25,223 bases of DNA from Saccoglossus kowalevskii (Eukaryota > Hemichordata > Enteropneusta > Harrimaniidae), in NCBI RefSeq assembly GCF_000003605.2, contig NW_003118931.1, positions 351,878 to 377,100 of the forward strand, in the 5' to 3' direction. The notes under the pieces were generated by a model, which did no database searches, was not told where the DNA came from, and saw nothing but the letters and a program-made list of their open reading frames with translations. A program made the position numbers and the translations under genes. Positions 8,700 to 19,699 of this stretch are shown piece by piece. How positions within the stretch are numbered: the stretch's first letter is position 1; the number at the start of each line of letters is the position of its first letter.

Positions 8700-9770
8700 A
8701 TTAATACTACTTTATATACAGTTATATATACATTGGAACTGAAATATTCATACCCACCACTTTATTTTGACCTGCTTGTTTAATATTGCATACATAATGT
8801 GTATTTTAAAAGAGTATGGTTGTATATACAGAATTTTTTAAGTTAAAAAAGTTGCAATGAGTAATTTTTTTTTTAAATTATCTGAAATACATAGCAAGTT
8901 GTTTTGCTTACAACATTTTTGTAATGTTGCATTGTATTTTTATTAACAGTTTTTGTATTGTTCTATTATAACTAGAGGCACGCTAAGTTACCAAAAACGT
9001 TTCCAATTAGTTAAAAGGATTTTGTACTGCAATATCTGGGTTTTTTTAATGCATTGTATTTGCAGCCAGAGAAGCACTGCCTATATTTCTTGACTCGTTG
9101 TGTCTCTTCACTTTAAATTTATTTTTGTTCATAACTGTAAAAAAAAAGTGCATTTCTTGTCCCTTCAGTATAGATTTTCTTGTTACTTGTGTAACATGAC
9201 AAGACCTTATAAACTGGCAAATTGTGATAGATAGGTTTCATAGTGAGCTGCTTGATTTTAATAATTGTGACATTGCCTCTAACGACTGAGGCAAGTTTCA
9301 CTCAGAGCTCACTGAAGCAGCAAACAGCAACCAATCAGAACTTGTGTAACTAGCCACCTTATATTAAGGCATGTTCCAATTTGTTGACAAATCCTGTCAG
9401 AGGAAAGCTGTATTTTAATTAGTCATATTGACGACATGTCTCCTCCACATGCCTGTTTTATATCACAATTTTGATTAGATTTTGTAATGTACCACTTTAA
9501 AGAAAAACAGAATTAAATTTTTTCCTAGTGGTTTTCATTTGTTTTGTTATATATTATGTATTCAGGAAAAAGACACATTTTGTATTTGCATCAAACTGGT
9601 TCAATTGAACTTCAATAAAAAATAAAGATTCTTAACTTATGGCATTCGTTTTTTCTATCATGATCTGTTCAATGTTGTACCTATATGGTATGGTTGAATA
9701 TGTCAAAAGCTAGAGTTTCAAGACTTGTGTATTTACTTAAATGGCACTTGTATGAACAAACTAATTGAAA
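8700..9770. other. AT-rich stretch, no gene seen
   Basis: No exon-like reading frame on either strand. Part may be an extended 3' UTR of the plus-strand gene, given the paired AATAAA signals at 9614-9619 and 9621-9626. The remainder is low-complexity AT-rich DNA. Confidence 0.4.
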
Positions 9771-10165
9771 TCCGATGTATGTTTAGGCACAGATATCTGG
9801 AACTGCTTGTTGGATTTCAATAAAATTTAGTACATAGTCGGAACAATACCAGATTAGTTTTTGTTTGAATCCATCCCTATTACCAAAGATGCATAATTTC
9901 AGCATTTCCACCACCATCATCTCCTAGCCTAATGACTAACATTACAAGAAAAACTTGGTGCATAGATGCTCAGGGACGTTGTGAAGACCTGGCAAGTTTT
10001 ATGTTAAAATCTGCATGTTTATTACATAATTTGCATATTAATTGCTTTCTTAATATCTCAAAAACTAATCGCATTTCAAAGTAACTTAGTACAAGGTAAT
10101 TCACAGAACTGATTATTTTGGGATTGGAATTGCATATTAATTGTGTAATTTGCATAATACATGTA
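9770..10165 (-). repeat. Degenerate repeat with TTTGCATATTAATTG core, minus orientation
   Basis: The reverse complement contains GAAATCCAACAAGCAGTTCCAGATATCTG-like and GAGATATTAAGAAAGCAATTAATATGCAAATTA-like segments. These match, in inverted orientation, the modules at 10574-10850 (AAGATATTAAGAATTC ... GAATATGCAAATTAGC). It is a diverged interspersed repeat with no coding capacity. Confidence 0.45.
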
Positions 10166-10573
10166 GTTGATTTTCTGTTAATTAAAAAAACAGGAGTTTT
10201 CTAAGCTTTCTTTGATTTAATTTTCATTGTCTTATTCTTTGTGTTCTACTTTTTTTTTGCTGTTTTCCAGGATTTTTTTGACTGAAATAGTAAATTAAGC
10301 AAAAAAGATAGAAGTAGATAAACAGTATTAAGAATAAACAAGTCATCTTAAGATGTGTCAGATGTGATTATAGTTGGCTATGAATTGTGTAATGTATAAA
10401 AGTTGAAAATCTAAAGTTTGTTGCTCAAATTTGCACCAATTTTTAAAAAAATCACAATCAATTGAATATGGAAGTTCAATTGAGTCAATATTAAATAGCA
10501 AATACATGAACTATATATTAAACAAAAATTCAAAATTAATTAAATATTCAAGTTCTCATTAAGTTTGAAAGTC
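10166..10573. other. Very AT-rich stretch, nothing recognised
   Basis: Low-complexity AT-rich sequence between repeat blocks. Some TTAAATAGCAAATA and AATTAATTAAATATTCAAGTT phrases suggest further decayed units of the neighbouring repeat. Confidence 0.35.
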
Positions 10574-10850
10574 AATATAGCATAGCACAGATTACATATT
10601 GGCAGATCAAGTAAGTCTATACCAACATTGTTCTCATTAGGACTATTAGATATCAACCAAAATTCATTAAATATGCAAATGAGCTCATTAATTAAATTGA
10701 AACTGAATATTGCATAGCATATATCTTATATTGACAAATCAAGTCTCTACCAAGTTTGGTCTGATTTGGACTATTAGTTCACAAGATATTAAGAATTCAA
10801 ATTAATAATTGAATATGCAAATTAGCTCATTAATTGATTCCTTGAAAAAT
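10574..10850 (+). repeat. Two diverged tandem units, period about 132 bp
   Basis: AATATAGCATAGC at 10574 and AATATTGCATAGC at 10706 begin two units. They share, in order, CAAATCAAGT/CAGATCAAGT, TCTATACCAA/TCTCTACCAA, GGACTATTAG, and ATATGCAAAT(G/T)AGCTCATTAATT. Each unit contains the octamer ATGCAAAT. Confidence 0.6.
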
Positions 10851-10852
10851 TA

Positions 10853-11450
10853 AATCAATGTGCATCTGTACCAGTGGTCACTCTGTCTTTGTACCAAGTC
10901 TCAGCAAAATCGGGCCAGGTATCTCAGAGAAATGATGATAGACACACCCAAAAAAACTTGATTTTGACAAATGGCCGCCAGGCAGCCATATGTGATCAAA
11001 TCAGGAAATAAATCCATGTGAATATGTATACCTCCTCACTGTGTCTTTGTACCTAGTATCATTGAAATCAGTCAAGGTATCTTTGAAAAATATCAATGTG
11101 CAGACAAAAACCATGATTAACAAATCGGCCATATTTTATCACTTTAAAAAAATAAAACAACGTACATCTGTATGGGTGGTCGCTTTGTCTTTGTAACAAG
11201 TCTCAACAAAATCGGTCAAGCCATCTCTGAGAAGTGACGATGGGCACACGAGGAACTGAATTTCGGCATTAAAATGGCCCCCAGTCGGCCATATTTGATC
11301 GAATCGGAAAATAAATTGACGTGCACATGCGTGGTTGACCACTGTGTCTTTGTACCAAGTTTCAAAAAAATCGGTTTAGCCATCTCCGAGAAATCACTCC
11401 GGACGTTATGGCGAAGGCGAAACTACAAGCCCCCTCCCGTCGGGGGCAAA
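10853..11450 (+). repeat. Four diverged tandem modules, about 150 bp each
   Basis: Units start near 10853, 11009, 11153 and 11312. Each shares TGTCTTTGTA(C/A)CAAGT, CAAAATCGG-CAAG, ATCTC-GAGAAATGA and GGCCATAT-TGATC-AATC-GGAAAATAAA. The array ends with GCCCCCTCCCGTCGGGGGC (11429-11447), a perfect 6-bp hairpin. A related fragment (GGCCAGCAGTCGGCCATATTT) is near 21358-21378. This is a common type of marine-invertebrate interspersed repeat. Confidence 0.7.
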
Positions 11451-13040
11451 TAATATGAAGTATGCGCCTTCATGATACTTCAATCATATAAGTACGAAAT
11501 ACACAAAAGTCTTGAGTGGTACCTGTCAGTGTGCTATTTTGTAAATGTCTACTAGATTCAATCATCTAATTTTACTGACATTCTGTGTGGCTAAAAATGT
11601 GTGCCTAATTATTTTGAGAGTCATATATCAGATTTCAATGAAACATGAACGTGAAATAGTACTGTGGGTAAAAATATATTTGTACTTCCATGAATGAAAC
11701 TTGGCACATGCATGCTTCGGGATACGTAATCTAAAGATAATATTAGTTTGTTCAATATTTGACTAAAAACGAATCCTGAGCTTATTGTAGATGGATAGAC
11801 TATACAATATTTCAACAAGCTCAACTGCATTTTTGATTATTCGAAATATAATGAATATTATACTGGGTATTATACTGATTTAATTACACAATTAAAATCG
11901 AACAATAAAATCAATTAAATATCAATTAGCCGATAGCGCAATCTCGAAAAAATATTTGATCCAACCGGTTCTAATCGTGTAACGATCTCGGGACGTGTAT
12001 AGCAACCTAGTCAGCAATATAGCTGGCAATGTTGTTGTTTTGCTATTTTAAACATATAGCGATGAGAGTAAATAGTCACAGTTCTGTTTAACATTATGAG
12101 TATAATACTGAGATGTTACATGGCAAAGTTATGGCTCACCATCGCACTTTAGACTGGCTCAACTGAAAGTTCCAAATTCTGAATGATTATTACAAACTTC
12201 ACATCTCAGGGTTTGTCCAAATTTAGCTCTGGCACTTGCATGTTGCAACTGTATACAACTGGTGCTCGCAATGTTGAAAAACCCTGCCACATCACGTTCA
12301 CGTGGTACCTAGGTTATTTTTCTTAATGGAGACCCCATGCAGTTTTGAAAAAGCAAGCCTGGGAGACGAAGAATCCAACAACCATTTCCTACCTATTCTG
12401 ATCTTGAAATTATTGAGAATATTGTCCTTTACCTTGTCTGTAGACCATGATTCTAACGGGAACTGTTAGGAGAGAGATCTGTATAATTTTGTTGGAGCGA
12501 GGTGTTCTCGCCTGATATCACGTCTTGGCATTATTAGTCAGTTTCTGATATCTCAAAGAAGTTCTTATGTGTTGCTCTCATTGAGCATGTATTATAATGT
12601 TTGTTTTTTAATTTGTGTATTTGTTGTCTAAAGTGTTGTTCAGACTCTCTTTATGACTTAACATATGTCAGTTTGTGTTCCTTTGGATGGAGTACAAAAT
12701 CAAAGGATTGAGATATGTGTCCCCACCTGTATCTCGAACATGCCTGGACCGATCGATATCATTCGAAATTCACACATACATTATGCGTCCTGAGATACAT
12801 GTGTACAATAGTTCACAATCCGAAACAAGATCACCAATACAATAAATAAAACATTGTAATTGGTTCATTTGTGCTGATTGGCTGATGAATGCACACATAC
12901 ATGCAGAAACACGAGAACTCAATGGATAAATAAAGGTCGCTATACTACTCTCATAGATCTGGAAGTATCATAACTAGGTATGAGTTTGGTTTTAAGACAT
13001 GCCCAGGACCAGCAGTTGTCAATGAAATATTCATCAGATG
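11451..13040. other. Non-coding stretch, no gene supported
   Basis: Both strands were read for exons. Only short frames in AT-rich context occur, none with matching splice sites or family motifs. Confidence 0.4.
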
Positions 13041-13048
13041 CAAAACAT

Positions 13049-13188
13049 TATAAAACCTATTTTTAAATTTGTATGCCCTTGCAATGAAATACTTGGAAAT
13101 ATATGGCTAAACAACGAAAGTGTCTCACGGCGTACGCGTCACAGTACAGACTGCAGATAATGGCTGGCAAGCACAGTTATCGATACAG
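13049..13188 (+). CDS. Candidate first exon behind a TATA box
   Basis: TATAAAA lies at 13049-13055. An ATG at 13103, about 54 bases downstream, opens 28 codons plus two bases ending in a strong donor (CGATACAG|GTATGT). The peptide starts MAKQRKCLTAYASQ and is basic and Tyr-rich. Possible acceptors follow at about 13465, 13532 and 13547, but each leads to a stop within a few tens of codons, and no continuation could be chosen. It may be the first exon of a gene with distant further exons, or chance. G at +4 is favourable, T at -3 is not. Confidence 0.25.
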
Positions 13189-14465
13189 GTATGTATATAA
13201 CGCATCGGTTATTTCTTTCAAAACAATATTCGGGTAATGTATTCATTTGTAAAATTTATATCGTGCAATAAAATATACAAATTACATCCTTAAATATTCA
13301 CATATATGAATGCCATTGGTTCGCGTGAATCCAATAATTTTCTTGTCATGGTGTACATCTCAAATTTATTCGACTTCTTCAAAATGTAACAATTCACTGT
13401 TATTTTAACCTTAAAAACATGTAAATCATATTGTGAAATAATCTGAGATTTATGCGTCTCTTAGTTGAAAAGATAGCACTATATATGTCAGTTTGTTAAC
13501 TTGTAACTATATGTTAATCGAGTCTCCAGAGAAAACATCTGCACCTCAGGATTCTGTCAAAACACTCGACCCTGAACAACGAAGTATCACCCCGAGTTTA
13601 GTTTCGAGTTCGTCAAAAAAATACTCAAAATCATCTAATTCTAACGTACCCGAATTGTTGGTGCTGCGAGTGACTGCGAATCTTTCTAATACATGTACAA
13701 AGTTTCGCAAGTTTTGGGATTCGACAGAATTTCAAAGTTCGCATTGTAAAAACACGTAGTTTTGGGTCTTAAATGATTTTGAAACACTACGATCACACTG
13801 ATGAAAATGTGACTTCAAATATTACAGCGTAACATTCTCAGATAGTCTTTAGTTACATGAAGTGCTGTACAAACACTTGTTTTAGCGGATTGGTTGAGAA
13901 CGACTTCGAATAAATAGGTAATTGTGCAGTGCGCTGAGATACTTAGATGTATAGTAGTTTCCCATTCTGTAACATTGTTCTCCCCGGTGAAGTAATGGCA
14001 TAGAGCGCTGATATAAGCTTGTCATATTCCGCACACTTTGGTCACTTTGGTGATCCAGTAAGCATGTAATGGCATAGAGCGCTGGGATATTCTGTCACGA
14101 CCCTGTGAATTATGTTACGTTAATGTCAAAGTACGAATGGTTGGTTCTTCGCTTGGCAGGTGGGGGACGGCCTTGAGGTATGACGAGTGATTAAGCAAAT
14201 GAGCGATATTATTTTTACAAATGAGATTTCCTCACGCTTCCCTCATGTACGTGATTTTCAAATGTGTGTATTCTGTCTGGTTAGGAGAATTTGGTTGTGC
14301 ACTTACCCATGTAATGAACTTGCAGATTATTTACGCATATAACGATTGGAAACTTTTGAATGTATGACTAGTAGTAATAGTGGCAAATCCGCTACTCTTT
14401 GCGATAAGTAATAAGCGTTATTAGACGAAACGGGGTCGACAGTTGGCATTTTTCGACATCTGTCG
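13189..14465. other. Unassigned stretch with a small spaced repeat
   Basis: No gene is supported. GTAATGGCATAGAGCGCTG is repeated exactly at 13992-14010 and 14066-14084, and CACTTTGGTCACTTTGGT is a short tandem at about 14034-14050. A Ser-rich open frame (13493-13759) lacks convincing splice sites. Confidence 0.4.
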
Positions 14466-14710
14466 TCTCCGTCCTATACTTGCATACAGTCTCTTGTTTA
14501 TTTTTGTTTGTTTTTTTCAATAACATATGGGAGTGTATAAATGACGAATGCCGGGTTACCGCGAATCGGAAATAAACAAGATTTCGCGGTAACCAGACTT
14601 TCGCAGTAAATGGCGTTTACCATTTACACACTCCCATGACATTTTATTTTATTGAAAAAACACCAACAAAAAACAGTAGTCTAAGACTGTATGCAAGTCG
14701 ATCTCCGTCC
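14466..14710. mobile_element. Foldback MITE with 9-bp target-site duplication
   Basis: The 227-bp element at 14475-14701 is almost one long inverted repeat. Its left end reads TATACTTGCATACAGTCT and its right end AGACTGTATGCAAGTCGA. The arms continue with TTTTTTTCAATAA / TTATTGAAAAAA and GGGAGTGT / ACACTCCC, and the inner GGTTACCGCGAA / TTCGCGGTAACC leaves a short loop. It is bounded by identical TCTCCGTCC at 14466-14474 and 14702-14710. A 9-bp duplication is typical of Mutator-like elements, although hAT elements (8 bp) are a close alternative. It has no coding capacity, so it would depend on a transposase encoded elsewhere. Confidence 0.85.
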
Positions 14711-16680
14711 CGGTCATTCTCCGAAACCTAATACCACGCGTTTGGTGGTCTTGGTAAAATGAAATTTCACAGTTAGTTGGGGTCGTAATAACAAAGTCCC
14801 TGATGTCGCATCCGGGAGGTGAGGAGGTTTACTCTGGATGACTAACGGGAAGTTGCCATATTGATGGGGTATATTGTACGTTCTTAGGTACCACAACTCT
14901 CATGATTTTCAGGTACATGTAGTGCTGGTAATATAATCTGATTTGATCGCACCTTGTAGCAGAACGCGTCTCTATTTTCGGTAAAGTTTGACTATAATTT
15001 TCAGATGAGTTTGCCGTGTAAAAATTGGTTTGTATATATATAACATTCATAAAACACGGTCAAAAAATACAAGAAAATAACCTCATTGTCGGTTCACTGC
15101 CCGGGATTCACTGTTCAGCGTTGAACTTGAACGCGCGCTCCGGATATACCCAAGCCAAATTTCTCCCGGAGCTTATTCAACATGGAATCAATAAATAGCT
15201 CAACACTCTCAATTTATAGAGCAAAAGTTTAGAGTAGCCCTAAGGAGTCACAACTGATGGATACGGATGCACCACCCTATGACGTCACATCCAATTAATA
15301 CATATAGACCTAGTATCCAATATACGAACTCAATGACTTGATCAAGCTGATTTAAATCGGATGTAGGGTTCGGGCTAATATATATATTTTTTTATTATTT
15401 ATTTTGTTTGAAATGACATTTCGTCTATACACCATTGTGACATCCGATTGTGACTAAGAGTGTAAACACATTAATCATCGCCGGTCGGATTTATACAAAG
15501 ACGGTACAGTTGCAAATGAGATACAAACTATTTAATTAAGTATACACAGGGGGCGAAGTTTTATGCGGCAATGTTTTTATATCGGTGATCATTAATAAGT
15601 TTATAACGAACTTACGTCACCGAAATGTGTTCAGAAGTTAATGTCGTCTTGTTTTACTTTAACGATAGACCGGCAGCTGAAAGTGTTGACAATTGAACAA
15701 TATGGAGGGGGAGATGGTGGAATTTGAAACAAAAACATGTTTAACACCCATCTCGAAAACCTACGTAAAAAAAATTACCACAAGTTTCTAATGGTCCCCT
15801 AATTAGTATAAATAATCAGACAATTTAAAATCACTACACAAATTTGTATATCAAATAATAAAAATAATAACATGTTTCCATGGAAAAACTGACATTCTCC
15901 TCTTAACGTTAACCTCTATTCTCAGTCACATTATTGTGGTTTGAAAGTTAAATCAAAACAATATGCAAGTGAGGTATGTGATACAAAACCTCGTTTGGTT
16001 GCCCGGATGTTTACGTCTGACCTTTGAATACCTAGTCACGTAGATTAACGTCATGATAAATACATTTCATTAAATTCTTCTTTCAGTGAGTATCTTTAAG
16101 TTCCACTTCCAGAGTGTGAGAACAATCACGATTACGTCCGAAAACAAGAGTTTCGTGACCGGGATGTAACCATGAAATTAAACCCTACATAATTAACTAA
16201 CATTATTTAAAAATGTAAATGTACATAACATCATGCATCTTTGTAGATATACATTCTATACATGCCGGGCGCGAACATTTAAAATCAAATAGACCAATCA
16301 CTTTTGGAAAAAAATAGATTTGAAACTCTTTGAACAACTGAACTGAAGCAAAGACAACGCCCATTTTGTGTGTTTAAAGCGTTTTTTAAATATTTTCTAC
16401 TCGTTTGCTTCTAGATCCGTAGCTAAAAATGAATGTTTGCTAGAGCAAGTCGTGCTGGATATAAGTTTTAAAAATGGCAAAAAATGCAGTTCATGCTGTC
16501 CGTGCTTGTAACATTCACAATACTAGGTATACAATTCCTTCCGCAATACTCACATTTAATGTAATACACGTCACACTGACAAACTGTGTCTCAATGTGAT
16601 AAAATTACATTGACTTTCCCACGTGGCTTATAGATATTAGAAGTTCATATGATAATAATATTGCAAGGATATTGCAATAA
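14711..16680. other. Intergenic stretch, no gene supported
   Basis: No exon was recognised. A palindromic CRE-type TGACGTCA is near 15281. AATCGGATGT (about 15355) and ACATCCGATT (about 15441) form a 10-bp inverted pair. The last few hundred bases are presumably upstream regulatory DNA of the secreted-protein gene, and a CACGTG lies at 16620-16625. Confidence 0.4.
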
Positions 16681-16695
16681 ATAAATTATCATCAA

Positions 16696-16740
16696 CACGT
16701 GTTGACGTGAACACGTGATCGGCTGACGTGATGTATAAAA
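16696..16740 (+). promoter_or_regulatory. ACGTG array and TATA box
   Basis: Four ACGTG cores alternate as CACGTG (16696-16701), TGACGTGA (16703-16710), CACGTG (16712-16717) and TGACGTGA (16724-16731), followed three bases later by TATAAAA (16734-16740). CACGTG is the E-box of USF/Myc-type bHLH factors. RCGTG is also the core bound by HIF-type bHLH-PAS factors, and TGACGTG(G/A) is the core bound by XBP1/ATF6. The position directly at a TATA box, with the first downstream ATG at 16860 opening a signal peptide, makes this a credible core promoter. Confidence 0.7.
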
Positions 16741-16859
16741 ACAGGTGTCTGAAGAGTCAAGTATATATCTCTTCAGTTGTTATAACGGCTTCATACGACA
16801 TACCCAACATTGCAAAACCGCAATTACTAGTTGACTGTGTAACACATACAGATAACAAC

Positions 16860-19302
16860 ATGAAAACTGTCAACACGCTCCTTGGGATGATGTTTTCAAT
16901 GTGGATGAGCACGATTCTCGTTTGCTCGGTGCCAGTGACCGTACAATCAGACGAAGAAAGGGGAGTTACGACTCTGAGCACACCGAGCGGTACATCAGAA
17001 AGCCCATTCGCCGAATCAATGCAACCTGAAGATGAAATCTTTTTGGAATCATCGAATACGAATGAGATGACTGTAAGTATAACTCATATATTAGTATATC
17101 ACCCTGTCTTTATTATGTACATGCACACACACTTGTAAATAATAAGGTATAATACTTACAATTGTAAACGGGAGATATATTTAAAAGCCATATAAATCTA
17201 ATCTAACCTCAATCTAACCTCAGTCAAGTTCATGTTAAGCGATCTCCCACATCTCACATCTCAAAGTTTCTAAATCATATTATATGGTTTGTCGATTAGA
17301 TCTGTGTTTTATGTTATTGTCCGGTCAGGCTGAACCTCAAACAATGCGAGCACAAGTGTGACAAAATACTAGTAATATATTTGTATATATAATATTCAAA
17401 TATGACATATAAATAATAGTCAAGTTTTAGTTGTTTTCATTGAAATTAAAATAACAAACAATCAAAAATGACATATACTAGTAACTGATTTAACTCGACC
17501 TTCATTTTGTGTATTAGACAACTTTTAAACAATTGTTCTAGAAGAAACACTCAATACATGCTTAAAAGATTTGTTTACATAAATAAAATGTTATATTTTA
17601 TTTCCTTTCAAAAACTCAAATAAAAACGTTTCAATTTGTGTCAATCATCCCGGGAAATGTGTTGTTAAGCCAATTAGGTCTTGCCATATTGCACAATTGT
17701 TCGGTCACAGAGTCATATACTCTTATTGCTGTCACGAATTATTACAAAATTCTGATTAATGTTATTAGTTTCATAAAATAATAGGTCCGAAATAATCCAT
17801 TTCCATTTTTGTTTTCAGAATATGTGCCGACAATACAAATACTTGTCCGAATTACTATTCATGTATTATTTTTGAAACAAAAACATGTGATACTTTGCGA
17901 GAGAAACTTCTTCGACAGTGACGGATATTGCGAATATACCGCAACTGTTTCATTTGTACAAATTTCTATACATGTATATATCAATGATTCCAATTGAGTA
18001 CACGAGACAATACAGCTAAACTTTTACCAATACCTAGTAGCCACCTGCCATGGATCAAACACCATGTATGTACGAGAGCATGGGTCATGCCGCGTGGCGT
18101 TGCATCCCGGCGTAACACAGAGCATCACTTGTATAATTTGAGATTTATTTTATAAATGAGTTTTTTTTTATTTTTGTACAGATGGAAGAACTGTTAAAGT
18201 CGTGGCTAATAATGGCAAATGGTGCCTATTGTCATGGTAGTTCAATCCTTAGTAAGTATCATCAAGCAATTTTGAAATTCAAATTGGAAGTTTATTTTTG
18301 TTCAAACAGTTATTTGCAGTTGAATCACTCTTTTGAGTTTAATTTTACTGATACTTCCGTTTTACTACACAGCTGCGCCACGTGTGGCATCAGTACGGCG
18401 TACCTTGAGACAGGGCAAAGTGATATTAAGACTTCACGCCGAGACGGATGACGTCAATTATTTCGTGACGTATCCATCATCCAACGGCACGTACAGTTAC
18501 GTACTGAGAAGTCGTGACAAGTCGCATATACCGCTGCACGACGTACCGTTCCACGCAGTGGTCTTAGTTGAAGTGTTTGCTATCAGACGGTGTAACTATA
18601 AACTCTACTGGAGTAAGTCGACGTATTTCGAAATGAAGGTCAATGAAGGTGAGCACATACTGTAGCTATGCAGGGGGGTGAATGTTGTCAATCCGTAGTA
18701 AATTAGGCGGCCGCGAAAATTGTTGATACAGTGACATTGTTTTTTGACAGACAAGAGTGTCACTTTACTGAAATATTAAAGGGAATGTATTAATTGTTCT
18801 ACAGATGAAAGGGTTACCATAATAACGCCAGCAGCGCCCTCACCTTGTGAAAGTAAGTCACTTACGTATTACTTCAATCTCGATCGGAAAATAATAGACT
18901 GCACCCGAGTAAAAATCATTGAAACATAGAGTGTATTATTTACAGATGACTTTACCCCAGTATTTCTAAATGTGATGTTATTTGGTATATCTCGTTATAG
19001 TTCCCAGAGCGGAGATGGCACTGGAGGGTAAAATGAGCGAAAATTCTGTTAGCGTGACGGTGAAACCCGAACCGAGCATCGAACACTACTTGTTCACCGT
19101 GAAGAACAGAGGGCTGCGTCACCAGTCTCGCATAAGCAATGGTCCAGAAGGCTTCGGAATAAGTGGATTGACCATTAGTGATCTGCTACCAAGGATGTTA
19201 TATAGTATCAGTATACTCGGTGAATCGCAATGTATCGGCAAAACATTTCATGGAGCACCCGTGTTTTTCTTTGCGAGGACCATCGGCGCACGAATGATAT
19301 GA
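16860..19302 (+). CDS. Secreted protein with two FN3-like domains, 302 residues
   Basis: Five coding exons splice cleanly: 16860-17072, 18182-18251, 18373-18648, 18805-18852 and 19001-19302. All introns are GT-AG, with phases 0, 1, 1, 1. The start is the first ATG after the TATA box, with A at -3. Residues 1-30 form a signal peptide (MKTVNTLLGMMF, hydrophobic to VQS). An acidic Ser/Thr-rich stretch follows, then a short exon (MEELLKSWLIMANGAYCHG). Exon 3 codes one beta-rich domain (about 95-186), exon 4 a Pro-rich linker with Cys, and exon 5 a second (LLPRMLYSISILGES, then PVFFFARTIG). Phase 1 on both sides of exon 3 is typical of shuffled FN3 domains. There are four Cys after the signal and no transmembrane segment. 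The second domain faintly recalls the FN3 domains of the NDNF family; this is inference only. The function is unknown, perhaps an extracellular ligand or binding protein. Confidence 0.72.
17073..18181 (+). other. First intron of the secreted-protein gene, with a possible cryptic exon
   Basis: The intron is about 1.1 kb and AT-rich. A good acceptor (TTTTTGTTTTCAG|) at 17818 precedes a Cys-containing frame (17820-17921; C at intervals in CADNTNTCPNYYSC) that breaks at a TGA. Another frame continues with CERNFFDSDGYCEY. From exon 1, which ends in phase 0, including this exon would add 18 codons and then a stop. It could be a decayed Cys-rich exon or a premature-stop cassette exon. It is not part of the coding model. 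Confidence 0.25.
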
Positions 19303-19335
19303 ATAGGTAAGCCTAAACTGATTAGAGACGATTAC

Positions 19336-19647
19336 TCACACAGCTAGGATAATAAGAGCTTTATCGCTCAGAGAAAGTTTTTTTTGACAGTTTTTCCGTG
19401 TAATGTTAGAAATCTTACACATACTTGCATAATCACGGACACAAAGAAGAACGTAACTCAAAATACTGACAACCAACAAATACACTATTATACCGTAGTA
19501 TTTTGCCCTATTAGAAGTTAACTTTAACACTTTTGTTTGTGCTTCTGTGAGGTCACAATGACATATATTTAGGAATGCCGTTCCTTTATGAGCAAGAGGG
19601 TCAACAACTTTTGTATTCGTGATTGAAATTATAAGAACAATCCTCAC
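19336..19647 (-). CDS. Small membrane-protein ORF or exon, faint CD225/dispanin resemblance
   Basis: A 103-codon minus-strand frame is long for this AT-rich sequence. It has one clear transmembrane segment (YYGIIVYLLVVSILSYVLLCV) followed by a polar, basic tail. The run before it (CDLTEAQTKVLKLTSNRAK) resembles the GD-x-x-x-A-Q-x-x-S-x-x-AK segment before the second membrane segment of CD225/dispanin proteins. An acceptor-like TCACGAATACAAAAG lies at about codon 14, where an exon could start (VVDPLAHKGTAF). The first membrane segment expected of that family was not found upstream. It starts 34 bases beyond the stop of the plus-strand FN3 gene and is antisense to its 3' intron. It may be a gene fragment or chance. 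Confidence 0.25.
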   Translation of the reverse strand: MRIVLIISITNTKVVDPLAHKGTAFLNICHCDLTEAQTKVLKLTSNRAKYYGIIVYLLVVSILSYVLLCVRDYASMCKISNITRKNCQKKLSLSDKALIILAV

Positions 19648-19699
19648 AAATCGCTAAAAAACCTTCAAGCCATAAAATTCATTAATCGAGATAAGAAAA

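Noticed and set aside
11139-11342. 67-codon minus-strand ORF
   Set aside because: It lies wholly within the tandem repeat modules and spans unit boundaries.
13493-13759. 88-codon Ser-rich ORF, possible exon
   Set aside because: No good acceptor and donor pair, and no join in phase with the candidate exon at 13103.
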